Positions 40,563-48,907 of a stretch of DNA of 64,000 nucleotides are shown here, piece after piece (the first letter of the stretch is position 1; every line of letters begins with the position of its first letter). Under the pieces are notes generated by a model. That model saw only the letters and a list, made by a program, of their open reading frames with translations. It did no database searches and was not told the origin of the DNA. Source of the DNA: Arthrobacter sp. UNC362MFTsu5.1 (GTDB lineage Bacteria; Actinomycetota; Actinomycetes; Actinomycetales; Micrococcaceae); assembly GCF_000685965.1 (NCBI RefSeq), contig NZ_JMLE01000022.1:17686-81685 (forward strand), in the 5' to 3' direction. The position numbers and the translations under genes are program-made.

Positions 40563-40727
40563 ATGGCACAGCACAGCAACCCCGCAGGACTGTCCGCAAA
40601 AGCACGGCCGGCAACGCCACGGCCCGCAACGGGGCTCAGGTCCTGGAGCCGCGGACGCCAGATCTACCTCGCCGTGGGCATCCTCGCCTGCCTCGCCGGG
40701 ATCATGATCATCGCGTTCTCCCGCTAG
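40563..40727 (+). CDS. 54-residue single-pass membrane protein
   Basis: This short gene lies between the SDR and MFS genes, on the same strand. It starts at ATG 40563, twelve bases after the SDR stop, with GGAAGG upstream. It encodes a basic Pro/Ala-rich head (about 33 residues) and one hydrophobic helix (IYLAVGILACLAGIMIIAF) that ends Ser-Arg-stop. Position and helix suggest a small partner of the transporter that follows. I know no family; its function is unassigned. Confidence 0.65.
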   Translation: MAQHSNPAGLSAKARPATPRPATGLRSWSRGRQIYLAVGILACLAGIMIIAFSR

Positions 40728-40778
40728 GACCCGAAGTACCCCTTCGTTCGCAACTGATTTACTCAAAGAGGAGTTTTG

Positions 40779-42128
40779 ATGTCCCTAACAGCAACGTCCA
40801 CGAAGGAGCTCCTGGATTCGCCGGTCCTCAAATCGGCGATTTCCAAAGCTTCGTTCCGGCTCATGCCCATGCTCGTCATCCTGTACATCGTGGCCTTCCT
40901 GGACCGCACCAACGTGGGCTTCGCCGAAGCGGCGCTCGGTGTGGACCGCGGAGTCACGGCCGGGGCCTACGCCCTTGGCGCCGGCATTTTCTTCATCGGC
41001 TACGCCCTGTTCGAAATCCCCAGCAACCTGCTCCTGACCAAGTTCGGCGCCAAAGTGTGGCTGGCCCGCATCGCCATCACCTGGGGCATCGTGTCCGCGT
41101 GCTTCGCCTTCGTCCAGGGCGAGACGTCCTTCATCATCCTGCGCTTCCTGCTCGGCGTGACTGAGGCGGGCCTGTTCCCGGGCGTCATCATGTTCCTGGC
41201 GGCCTGGTTCCCGAACAAGGTGCGCGTGAAGATGTTCGCCATCTTCTACCTCGCCCAGCCGTTCTCCCAGATGATGGGCGCCCCGCTGTCCGGCTGGCTG
41301 ATCAACATCGGCGACCAGGTCCCCGGCGTGGCCGGCTGGCAGGTCATGTTCTTCGTCGAAGGCATGCTTGCAGTCGTGGCCGGCATCGCCGCATACTTCT
41401 TCCTGATCAACAGCCCGCAGGACGCAAAGTTCCTGAACCCCGGGGAAAAGAAGGCGCTGCTGGATGTCATGGCCCTGGAGGACACCGTCAAGGAAGAAAC
41501 CGGTCCCCGCGGCGTGCTCGCGGCCATGAAGAACCGCAAGGTCTGGTACTTCACCGTCATCTACTTCTGCCTCCAGGTGGCGGTCTACGGCGTGACGTTC
41601 TACCTGCCGCAGCAGGTGGCCCAGCTGACCGGCCAGAAGGTGGGATTCGCCGTCGGCCTGCTGGCGGCCATCCCGTGGTTCTTCGGCATCTTCGCCTGCT
41701 ACTTCATCGGCAAAGCCGCCAACACCATCGTCCGCCGCCGGGTGTGGGGCACGGGGCTGTTCATCTCCACCGGCCTCTGCATCTTCGGCTCGGCCTGGGC
41801 CGGCGCCAACCATATCCCGGCACTGGGCATCATCTTCATCACGCTGGCGGTGTGCAGCTTCCTGTCGATCGGGCCCATCGCCTGGTCCTACCCGACGGCG
41901 TTCCTCACCGGCACGGCGGCGGCTGCGGGTATCGGCCTGATCAACTCCCTGGGCAACCTGGGCGGCTTCGTGGCCCCGATCCTGCGCACCACGGTGAACC
42001 AGGTGACGGCGTCCGACACCGGAACGATGGGTGTTTACGCCCTGGGTGTGCTGCCGTTCCTGGCGGCCGCGATGATGTTCGCGACCAAGCGGTTCCAGAA
42101 CAAGGCAGACGAACTGCTTGAGAAGTAG
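40779..42128 (+). CDS. MFS transporter, anion:cation symporter (ACS) type
   Basis: A 449-residue permease with twelve membrane helices. The start RLMPMLVILYIVAFLDRTNVGFA and the motif LLGVTEAGLFPGVIMFLAAWFP are typical of the ACS branch, which imports organic anions such as tartrate, glucarate or threonate. It is the uptake system of this operon and hints that the substrate is a sugar acid or polyol. ATG 40779 follows AAAGAGGAG closely; the TTG three bases earlier is not needed. Confidence 0.9.
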   Translation: MSLTATSTKELLDSPVLKSAISKASFRLMPMLVILYIVAFLDRTNVGFAEAALGVDRGVTAGAYALGAGIFFIGYALFEIPSNLLLTKFGAKVWLARIAITWGIVSACFAFVQGETSFIILRFLLGVTEAGLFPGVIMFLAAWFPNKVRVKMFAIFYLAQPFSQMMGAPLSGWLINIGDQVPGVAGWQVMFFVEGMLAVVAGIAAYFFLINSPQDAKFLNPGEKKALLDVMALEDTVKEETGPRGVLAAMKNRKVWYFTVIYFCLQVAVYGVTFYLPQQVAQLTGQKVGFAVGLLAAIPWFFGIFACYFIGKAANTIVRRRVWGTGLFISTGLCIFGSAWAGANHIPALGIIFITLAVCSFLSIGPIAWSYPTAFLTGTAAAAGIGLINSLGNLGGFVAPILRTTVNQVTASDTGTMGVYALGVLPFLAAAMMFATKRFQNKADELLEK

Positions 42129-42903
42129 CAACAGCTTGGAAAGTAAAAACAGCTCCGTGACGTATGTCGGGGTCAGCACCAAGATGTACCTGGGTTACCG
42201 GGACAGCCTGGAATGGCTCGAGCGCCTGCGGTACGAAGTGGACTCCCGTCCGGCCCTCGCGGCCGGGCGGGTTGTCCCGTTTGTGATCCCGTCCTTCCCG
42301 GTGCTCCCTGCGGCCGCCGCCATGGTGGAGGGCTCGCCGTTGCTCCTCGGCGCGCAGAACTGCAGCTGGGCGGACGGCCCGTGGACCGGTGAAGTGGCCC
42401 CGTCGATGCTCGCCGAGCTGGGCGTCCGGCTGGTGGAGATCGGCCATGCCGAGCGCCGTGCGCACTTCGGCGAAGACGACGCCGTGGCGGCGCTCAAGGT
42501 CCGGGCAGCGGACGACGCCGGGCTGACGCCGCTGCTGTGCGTTGGCGAAGACTCCGCCGCTGCTGCCGGTGATGCGGCCGATTATGTGTTCCGTCAGATC
42601 GAGGCTGCCGTCGGGGGCGACTGGGCGCTGGCCTCGCGCATCGTCATTGCCTACGAGCCGGTCTGGGCCATCGGTGCCGCCGAGCCCGCGGACGCGGGCT
42701 ACGTGTCCGACGTCGTGAGTCACCTCCGTGGCCTACTCGCCCGGCCCGGGCTTCAGGGACTCCCGGTCATTTACGGCGGTTCAGCGAAACCCGGCCTGCT
42801 TCCTAGGCTGGGCGGCGTTTCCGGACTGTTCCTGGGCCGGTTCGCACACGACGCCACGAACTTCGGCAGGGTACTGGATGAGGCCCTGCTCCCTGTTTCC
42901 TAG
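42118..42903 (+). CDS. Triosephosphate isomerase-like enzyme (probable erythrulose 1-phosphate isomerase, EryH/LerI type)
   Basis: A TIM-family barrel of 247-261 residues. The catalytic Lys is in GVSTKMYLG (not the NWKMN of true triosephosphate isomerase). The electrophile is His in EIGHAERR, and the base is Glu in AYEPVWAIG. The phosphate loop is in YGGSAKPG. These changes fit the EryH/LerI branch, which converts L-erythrulose 1-phosphate to D-erythrulose 4-phosphate, next to the RpiB-type enzyme upstream. The start is uncertain: TTG 42118, TTG 42136 or GTG 42157. It overlaps the transporter end if TTG 42118 is used. Confidence 0.8.
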   Translation: MRSSNSLESKNSSVTYVGVSTKMYLGYRDSLEWLERLRYEVDSRPALAAGRVVPFVIPSFPVLPAAAAMVEGSPLLLGAQNCSWADGPWTGEVAPSMLAELGVRLVEIGHAERRAHFGEDDAVAALKVRAADDAGLTPLLCVGEDSAAAAGDAADYVFRQIEAAVGGDWALASRIVIAYEPVWAIGAAEPADAGYVSDVVSHLRGLLARPGLQGLPVIYGGSAKPGLLPRLGGVSGLFLGRFAHDATNFGRVLDEALLPVS

Positions 42904-42921
42904 TTTGTGGCGGACCGCCGC

Positions 42922-45900
42922 CTAGCTGGTAGCCGACCGCTGGCACAATCCGATGAAACCGCCCAGCTGTTCGAGCCCTTCCGGATGGGTGGGCAGGTAG
43001 TTGGTCAGTTCCGGGGCCCGCACCACCACGGCCCGCCATTTGCCGCGGGATACCGCCACGTTGATCCGGTTCCGGGAGAGCAGGAATTCCATCCCGCGCG
43101 GAGCCTCGGCCACCGCAGAGCAGGCCATGGACACTATCACTACGGCAGCTTCCTGGCCTTGGAATTTGTCCACGGTGCCCACTCGGACCGCCGTGTGGCC
43201 GGCTGCGTCGAGGGCGTCCCTGATCAGGTTTACTTGGGCGTTGTAAGCCGCCACCACCAGGATGTCCTGCTGCCCCAGCGGGCGGCCGCCGGATTCATCG
43301 TGCCACATCAGGCCAAGGTGCCTCTCCACCTGATGAACCACTTCAGCTGCTTCCTCCGGGGAGGACGTGATGTTGCCGCCGTGCGGGACCATCACGGTTT
43401 CGATTCCGGCAGGAACGCCCTCCAGGCTCCGCAGGTCCGCCGCGTGTGCTGAGCGCAGCCTGCCCTCGTAGGAGAGCTCCGAAACGGCTTCGCACAGGGG
43501 GGACGCCATCCGCCACGAGTCGGCCAGGAAATACCCCAGCTCCGGCGGAAGCGTGGCACGGCCCGCGGAGATCCAGCCGAGCGCGGATTCGTTGACCGGC
43601 TCCGGGTGGGTGCCCTGGCTGACCTGGGGGAGCTGCTGCGGGTCTCCGAGCAGCAGCAGCCGCGGGCTCGCCTGGGCAACAGCGAGGGTATTCGCAAGGG
43701 AGAACTGCCCGGCCTCATCGATCACCAGAAGATCGAGTGAGCCGGCGGGAACCGTGGAGCCGGTCATGGTCCAGGCCGTGCCGCCCACCAGCGCTCCGCC
43801 CGGCGAACTGAGCAGCCGTTCAACGTCTGCGGCGTCCCGGTGGTGCCACGGAAGGGCACCGTCGTGTTTCACGTCCTTGGCGACACGGCGCGGGTCCACT
43901 CCGGCTTTTGCCACGGCAGTGCAGAGCAGGTTCTCCACCACTGCGTGCGACTGGGCAACCACGCCCACTTTCCAGCCGCGGGCCACGAGCCGCGCGATGA
44001 CGTGCGAGCCGACGTGCGTTTTGCCGGTGCCAGGCGGCCCCTGGACCGCGAGGTACGAATGGTCGAGCGCCTCCACCGCGGAAGTGATGGCGTCAATGAA
44101 GCGGTCCGGTCCGCCAGCCGGTGCGGGGAGCGGGCCGCCTGTCACCAGCCGCGGCGGAACCCGGCGCACCAGGTCCAACGCCGGGTGCTTCCGGAAGATT
44201 GGTCTGCCCGGCGCCCCGGCCTTTGACGGTGCGGCCTTTGGTTTTGCCCCGACCTTTGACGGTGCGCCTGCTAGACCCGCGGCGTCTGCCGAGCTGTCCG
44301 GAAGGCCCGCAGCGACCTGGTCCGCCAGCAGGGCCAGCGCTTCCTCCAGGCTCTTGGTGGCGACGGGCTGGTCTTCGGTCAGGGCGATGGGCAGGCTGTT
44401 GTGCGGTTCGATTTTCCGGTGCAGCCTGTCCCGGATCACCACGGTGTCCCGCCCGTCTTCATGACCGATCTCCAGGACCTCCGTCCCGAACCATCCGTTG
44501 CGCCCCGACCCGTCGCTGCCCGTGCCCTCAAGCCCTGCCGGCAACGGACGGTCGTACATCCGGAACCACTTGCTGCCCTCGCGGAGGTCCGAGCCGGCGG
44601 TCACGTTTCCGGTCAGCTGCACCCTGCGTTCCGGGAGCCTGGTGCCCACCTTGTGCCAGTCATCGAGGATCCGGGCTTCCTCCACGAGGAAGACGTTACG
44701 GTCCTGCTGGTGGGTGTCGGGGCCGTTTTCGCAGCGGTCAAAGTGTGCCCACCAAAATGCCTTGCGCTCGCGGCGGTGGTAGCTCACGGCCGCATCCACC
44801 ATGGCGACAGCCTGAATATCGGAATCGGGGCCGCTGACCCCACCCTCTGCGGCGCGTAAGTCACCTCCTGCGGCGCGTAAGTCACCTCCTGCGGTGCGTG
44901 ACTCCGCCGCCCGGGCGAGGAACGCCCGGATGGCCAGTTCAGAACGCCTAAGCGCGGCACCGTCGTCGGACTCAGATGCCGCCCGCCCTAAATTTCCGGA
45001 GCGCCCCGTGCTTCCGGGTGCCCTATCACTTCCAGGTGCCCCATCGTTTCCGGCAGGCCAGTCGTTTCCCGGGGCCGGGCGGATTCCCCGCTCGGCGGCA
45101 CGCCCCAGCAGCCAGTCGCGGAGCTCCAGCGTGGAGAGGCAATCGTATTGGTTGTAGTCGGAGATCCCGGCGAGGATGGCCGCGGCGTCCTCGGACAATC
45201 CGGCGTCGCGCGCTTCGCAATAATCGGCGTATGCCACCACGGACGCGCCGGCGTCCTTCACCTCCCCGGAGCGGAGGTTGCTGCCCATGTACAGCGGCTC
45301 GAGTTTCTTGATGCTGTACGAGTTCTCGGAGATGCGGATGCTGTTCCGCACGGTCTGGTACAGGTCCACGAGGAGTCCGTCCCGCAGCCAGTTGTCCACC
45401 ACGTCCTCACCGGCGACATGCATCACCGACAGTTTGCGGAGCGCCGTCTTCTCGTAGGCGGCGTAGTGGTAGACGTGCATGTCCGGGTAGTGGCGCCGCC
45501 TATCTTCCACGTAGTCCAGGAAATCGAGGAAGGCCTGCTTCTCGGCAGCGCGGTTGTGGGCCCAGAAGGGCTTGAACACGGTACTGCGATCCGGTTCCAG
45601 CGGCGCTTCGATAACTCCGAACAGGTACTCGAGCCCCCAGACCCCGGTGGCGCTGTCCTGCCACAGCGGATCCCCTTCGAAGTCGAAAAAGATGTCGCCG
45701 GGGCTCGGCGGGGGCAGTTCCGCCAGCGTGTTCTCCGGGATCACCCGGTAGCTGATGCTGTGCTGTTCGCCGTCCTTGACGTAAGTTACGGAACCGTCTG
45801 CGGTGCCGGTGTTGCTTTGCATCCTGGCGTGGTCCTGCATCCGCAGCAGGGAGGGGCTGGCGCCGGGCAGCGCGGCATCGGCCAGCTGCTTGACCGTGAA

Positions 45901-46734
45901 GATACCTTCCGCGTGGAGCTTCTTCCGCTGCGCCGAGTTCATCCGAGCGACCTGGAGGAGGTCGTCCGTCGCTTTGACCTGTTCCTGGCAGTAATCGCAC
46001 CTGCCGCAGGCAACGACGCCGGATGCACCCCAGCTGACGGCGTCGGGCTGGTTGCGGTGGCCGGTGGTCAGCGCAAGGAACCTGTCCCGGCGCTCGCGGA
46101 ACACCGGGAGGATGTCGGCGAGCTTGTGGCTGCTACGGACGTAGTCGAAGCCGCCTCCCGCAGTTTCCACGGTGGCACCAAGGATGAGGGTGACCGCGGG
46201 GTCCGGCGTGATTCCGGCGTGCAGCAGCTGGTCGCCGTACGCTGCAAGCTGGAGCAACGCGGTCACCTTGGCATGGCGGGCCAGTTTGGTGTCGTACACG
46301 GCGTAGCTGCCGTCATCCTGTTTGACCAGGAAGTCGGAGCGGCCGTGGAAGCGGCCGTCGAAGAAGGCGGCCTGGAAGACGACGTCCGCCCCGGCCCGCA
46401 GCGCATCGATGGATTCGGCATGCTTGGCCTGCAGGGTGGCGCGGTCCATTGCGGTGGCGGCTGCGACGTCGTACACACCGCGGCCGGTGGCGGGATCCCA
46501 CGGGCCGAACTCATCAAGGAACTTGTCCAGGACCTTGTGCTCGTGGACGTCACCAAGCTTCGCCGTGCGGGCCAGCATCTCGTCGGGCTCGAATTCGGCT
46601 TTGGGGGACCTGCCCAGTTTTTCATCGAGTTTTCGCAGCAACTGGTACTCGCAGGTGGCCGCGGTCACCAGATCGCTCGCGGAGAAGACCAGATCCTGTG
46701 CCAGATCCGGTACTTCCGGTTCAAGAAGAAACAC
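42922..46734 (-). CDS. TM0106-family RecB-like nuclease fused to RNase H-like and SF1 helicase domains
   Basis: A 1270-residue fusion. Residues 100-260 are a RecB-type PD-(D/E)xK nuclease (GRSDFLV...YDTKLAR near 131-155, and cysteines CGRCDYC near 242-249). Next is an RNase H/exonuclease-like domain starting DIFFDFEGDPLW near 346. The C-terminal third is an SF1 helicase: Walker A GPPGTGKT near 901, VIDEAGQFS, and DKFQGQEAAVVIVS. The middle contains a Gly/Ala/Asp-rich insert made by short DNA repeats. The GTG start at 46734 is preceded by GAGG. Presumably a DNA processing or repair enzyme; exact role unknown. Confidence 0.85.
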   Translation of the reverse strand: MFLLEPEVPDLAQDLVFSASDLVTAATCEYQLLRKLDEKLGRSPKAEFEPDEMLARTAKLGDVHEHKVLDKFLDEFGPWDPATGRGVYDVAAATAMDRATLQAKHAESIDALRAGADVVFQAAFFDGRFHGRSDFLVKQDDGSYAVYDTKLARHAKVTALLQLAAYGDQLLHAGITPDPAVTLILGATVETAGGGFDYVRSSHKLADILPVFRERRDRFLALTTGHRNQPDAVSWGASGVVACGRCDYCQEQVKATDDLLQVARMNSAQRKKLHAEGIFTVKQLADAALPGASPSLLRMQDHARMQSNTGTADGSVTYVKDGEQHSISYRVIPENTLAELPPPSPGDIFFDFEGDPLWQDSATGVWGLEYLFGVIEAPLEPDRSTVFKPFWAHNRAAEKQAFLDFLDYVEDRRRHYPDMHVYHYAAYEKTALRKLSVMHVAGEDVVDNWLRDGLLVDLYQTVRNSIRISENSYSIKKLEPLYMGSNLRSGEVKDAGASVVAYADYCEARDAGLSEDAAAILAGISDYNQYDCLSTLELRDWLLGRAAERGIRPAPGNDWPAGNDGAPGSDRAPGSTGRSGNLGRAASESDDGAALRRSELAIRAFLARAAESRTAGGDLRAAGGDLRAAEGGVSGPDSDIQAVAMVDAAVSYHRRERKAFWWAHFDRCENGPDTHQQDRNVFLVEEARILDDWHKVGTRLPERRVQLTGNVTAGSDLREGSKWFRMYDRPLPAGLEGTGSDGSGRNGWFGTEVLEIGHEDGRDTVVIRDRLHRKIEPHNSLPIALTEDQPVATKSLEEALALLADQVAAGLPDSSADAAGLAGAPSKVGAKPKAAPSKAGAPGRPIFRKHPALDLVRRVPPRLVTGGPLPAPAGGPDRFIDAITSAVEALDHSYLAVQGPPGTGKTHVGSHVIARLVARGWKVGVVAQSHAVVENLLCTAVAKAGVDPRRVAKDVKHDGALPWHHRDAADVERLLSSPGGALVGGTAWTMTGSTVPAGSLDLLVIDEAGQFSLANTLAVAQASPRLLLLGDPQQLPQVSQGTHPEPVNESALGWISAGRATLPPELGYFLADSWRMASPLCEAVSELSYEGRLRSAHAADLRSLEGVPAGIETVMVPHGGNITSSPEEAAEVVHQVERHLGLMWHDESGGRPLGQQDILVVAAYNAQVNLIRDALDAAGHTAVRVGTVDKFQGQEAAVVIVSMACSAVAEAPRGMEFLLSRNRINVAVSRGKWRAVVVRAPELTNYLPTHPEGLEQLGGFIGLCQRSATS
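44847..44906. repeat. 21-bp in-frame tandem repeat inside the nuclease-helicase gene
   Basis: Units starting CTGCGGCGCGTAAGTCACC at 44847 and 44868, and a diverged one at 44889, have a period of 21. Read on the minus strand they encode repeated GGDLRAA, so copy number can change without a frameshift. Confidence 0.8.
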
Positions 46735-46923
46735 TGCGCCTCGTTGCTGTAGATGTTGCGGTGCCGGTTGTTGTGAGTTGCCGCTGATGCCTTATTGCCA
46801 AGCTACCAAAGGGCCCTGACAATTTGGCTTGGGCTCTCCCTGTTCGGCTCCGGCGCCGACAGCTGGCCGCTGCGCGCCAGCCTCTGGCCCGGGCAGGTAC
46901 GGTCGGCGTAAAGTCTGAGGAAC

Positions 46924-47523
46924 ATGACTGAACAGCAGCCTTTTGACGTCGTCCAACGGTTTCCGGATTTTGAAGTGCGCCGTTACCCGGCGCACGCCGT
47001 CGCCGAAGTAAAGGTGAACGCGACCTTCGACAGTGCGGGCAACGCTGCCTTTCGGCTTCTATTCGGGTACATCAGCGGTAACAACACCGCACGCGAGCCC
47101 GTGTCCATGACCGCCCCGGTCCTGCAAAGTCCCGCCCCATCGCGAAAACTGGCAATGACGGCGCCCGTGGTCCAGAGCGGTGCCCCCGGCGACAGCGAAT
47201 TCGTTGTTGCGTTCGTTCTTCCCGCCAGCATCACCGCGGCAACAGCTCCCGTTCCGAATAATCCACAAGTGGAAATCCGGGCCGTACCCGGCTCGGTGGC
47301 TGCCGTCCTGGGATTCTCCGGCCGGGGGACCGAAGCTGCGTTCGAGAAGCGGAACAGTGTCCTGCAGGAAGCCCTGGCCCAGGCCGGCCTCAGGCCAGTC
47401 GGAACGCCGCGGTTCGCACGCTTCGACCCGCCTTTCAAACCCTGGTTCCTCAGGAAGAATGAAGTGGTCCAGGATATCGAGGAGTCGGCGGGACTTGCCG
47501 GCCAGAGGGAAGGGGCCTCATGA
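46924..47523 (+). CDS. SOUL heme-binding family protein
   Basis: A 199-residue SOUL/HEBP-like protein. It starts with FDVVQRFPDFEVRRYPAHAVAEV, has FGYISGNN and the paired segments SMTAPVLQS and AMTAPVVQS, all typical of the family. Members bind heme or porphyrin. It overlaps the deaminase gene by ATGA (47520), indicating co-expression, though no chemical link is clear. No signal peptide is seen. Confidence 0.9.
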   Translation: MTEQQPFDVVQRFPDFEVRRYPAHAVAEVKVNATFDSAGNAAFRLLFGYISGNNTAREPVSMTAPVLQSPAPSRKLAMTAPVVQSGAPGDSEFVVAFVLPASITAATAPVPNNPQVEIRAVPGSVAAVLGFSGRGTEAAFEKRNSVLQEALAQAGLRPVGTPRFARFDPPFKPWFLRKNEVVQDIEESAGLAGQREGAS

Positions 47524-48005
47524 ACGGTCAGCCCAGTGAGTACGCCGCCTACAACGAAGACGCGTTCGAAGCTGCAGTCCGGGCAGCGCAGAAGAGCCTT
47601 AGTGAAGGCGGCATCCCCATCGGCGCCGCCCTGGCGAGGGGCAACGAAGTGATCGCCAGCGGTCATAACGAGCGCGTGCAGCACGGCGATCCGATTGCAC
47701 ACGGCGAGATGTCCGCACTCCGCGCAGCAGGGCGCCAGCGGAGCTACCGGGACACAACCCTCTACACCACGCTTGCCCCGTGCGCCATGTGCACCGGAAC
47801 GATCATCCAGTTCAAGATCCCGCGGGTTGTGGTGGGCGAGGCGCGCACCTTCCCGGGCGAATTCGAGCTGCTCCGTTCGCGCGGCGTGGAAGTGCTGGTG
47901 CTGGACGACCAGCGCAGCTTCGACATGATGCGCAGCTTCCAGCAGGATCACCCGGAGCTGTGGGCGGAGGACATCGCCGAGGACGCGCTGCCGGAACCGG
48001 CCTAG
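47520..48005 (+). CDS. Nucleoside/cytosine deaminase family protein
   Basis: A 161-residue zinc deaminase. The zinc site is HGEMSALRAAG (His and catalytic Glu) and APCAMCTGT (two Cys). The sequence resembles yeast-type cytosine deaminases and guanine deaminases more than tRNA-adenosine deaminase TadA. It hydrolyses an exocyclic amino group of a base or nucleoside. It is translationally coupled to the SOUL gene. Confidence 0.85.
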   Translation: MNGQPSEYAAYNEDAFEAAVRAAQKSLSEGGIPIGAALARGNEVIASGHNERVQHGDPIAHGEMSALRAAGRQRSYRDTTLYTTLAPCAMCTGTIIQFKIPRVVVGEARTFPGEFELLRSRGVEVLVLDDQRSFDMMRSFQQDHPELWAEDIAEDALPEPA

Positions 48006-48033
48006 GGCCTGTAACTCTCAAGGTGGCGGAGAA

Positions 48034-48423
48034 ATGGACCGAAATCACGCAGCGCTGAGGGCAGTGAAGGCATTCCACACGCTGGCCTGGTTCCTGATTG
48101 AAGCCTGCATGGTCTACCTCCTCTATGCCGGCGTCCGCGGGCAGACGGACAAGCGTTCCGGGGTGGCCGCGTGCGTCGTGGCCGGTGAAACGATGATCTT
48201 TGCCGCCAACGGCTTCCACTGCCCGCTGACCGCCGTGGCCAAAAACCTGGGAGACGAGACGGGGTCGGTGACTGACATTTACCTGCCCAAATGGTTCGCG
48301 AGGAACCTCCCGGCGATCCACGTTCCGTTGCTCTTGCTGGCGGTGGCGCTGCACCGCCGGAACATCATCGCCGCGCGGGCACGCAAACAGGCCGCGCTCC
48401 TGACCGGGCGGCCCGCCCGGTAA
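48034..48423 (+). CDS. Small integral membrane protein
   Basis: A 129-residue protein with three or four hydrophobic helices. The most distinctive part is NGFHCPLTAVAKNLGDETGSVTDIYLPKWFARNLP, which resembles DUF2784-like membrane proteins (key parts FHCPLT and YLPKWFARN). A basic tail follows the last helix. AAGGTGG lies upstream of the ATG. It follows the deaminase gene after 28 bases. Function unknown. Confidence 0.65.
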   Translation: MDRNHAALRAVKAFHTLAWFLIEACMVYLLYAGVRGQTDKRSGVAACVVAGETMIFAANGFHCPLTAVAKNLGDETGSVTDIYLPKWFARNLPAIHVPLLLLAVALHRRNIIAARARKQAALLTGRPAR

Positions 48424-48468
48424 CCAAGCAGCCCGGTAACCAAGCCCGTTGGTAACCAATCCCGCCGG

Positions 48469-48765
48469 CTACAGGAACGCCTCGCGGCCGGTCCCTTCCC
48501 GCAGCAGGAGTTTGCCGTTCTCGATGGACACAAGGAGGCTCTTGGGCCTGCCGCTGAGCTTGACGCCCCCGGACAAGCCCCGGCTGGTGACATCGACGCC
48601 GATGGTGGCACCGCGCGCCGGAACCTCGATCGCGACCTCTTCGGCGATGCCAAGCAGCGGATTCGTGGAAAGTTCGGTGTCACGCCTGGCCTGCTTGCCG
48701 TTGACGAAAACAGTGACGTTGTCCTCCTCAAAGCCGCCCTGAAGGATGATGAGCAACTCCTGCAT
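48469..48765 (-). CDS. Hypothetical beta-rich protein
   Basis: A 98-residue protein without a signal peptide or membrane helix. Predicted strands such as ELLIILQGGFEEDNVTVFVNGKQ and KSLLVSIENGKLLLREG suggest a small beta-sandwich. I do not recognise the family. ATG 48765 follows ACGGAGG; the frame extends upstream but without a better start. It is transcribed divergently from tex. Confidence 0.6.
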   Translation of the reverse strand: MQELLIILQGGFEEDNVTVFVNGKQARRDTELSTNPLLGIAEEVAIEVPARGATIGVDVTSRGLSGGVKLSGRPKSLLVSIENGKLLLREGTGREAFL

Positions 48766-48907
48766 CGTGGACCGCCTCCGTAGATCGTCGGGCTCCCCCA
48801 ACTGCCACTACATCACTTCTTTTCGCCTGTGGATAGCCCCAGTTTTGGCTGTCGCGGGGAGGGCACAGAGAGGACACAGCGGCACAGTGTCGGTCCGATA
48901 AGGCAAA

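Noticed and set aside
45148..46752. 534-codon frame antisense to the nuclease-helicase gene
   Set aside because: Shadow frame; the minus strand carries nuclease motifs over the same interval.
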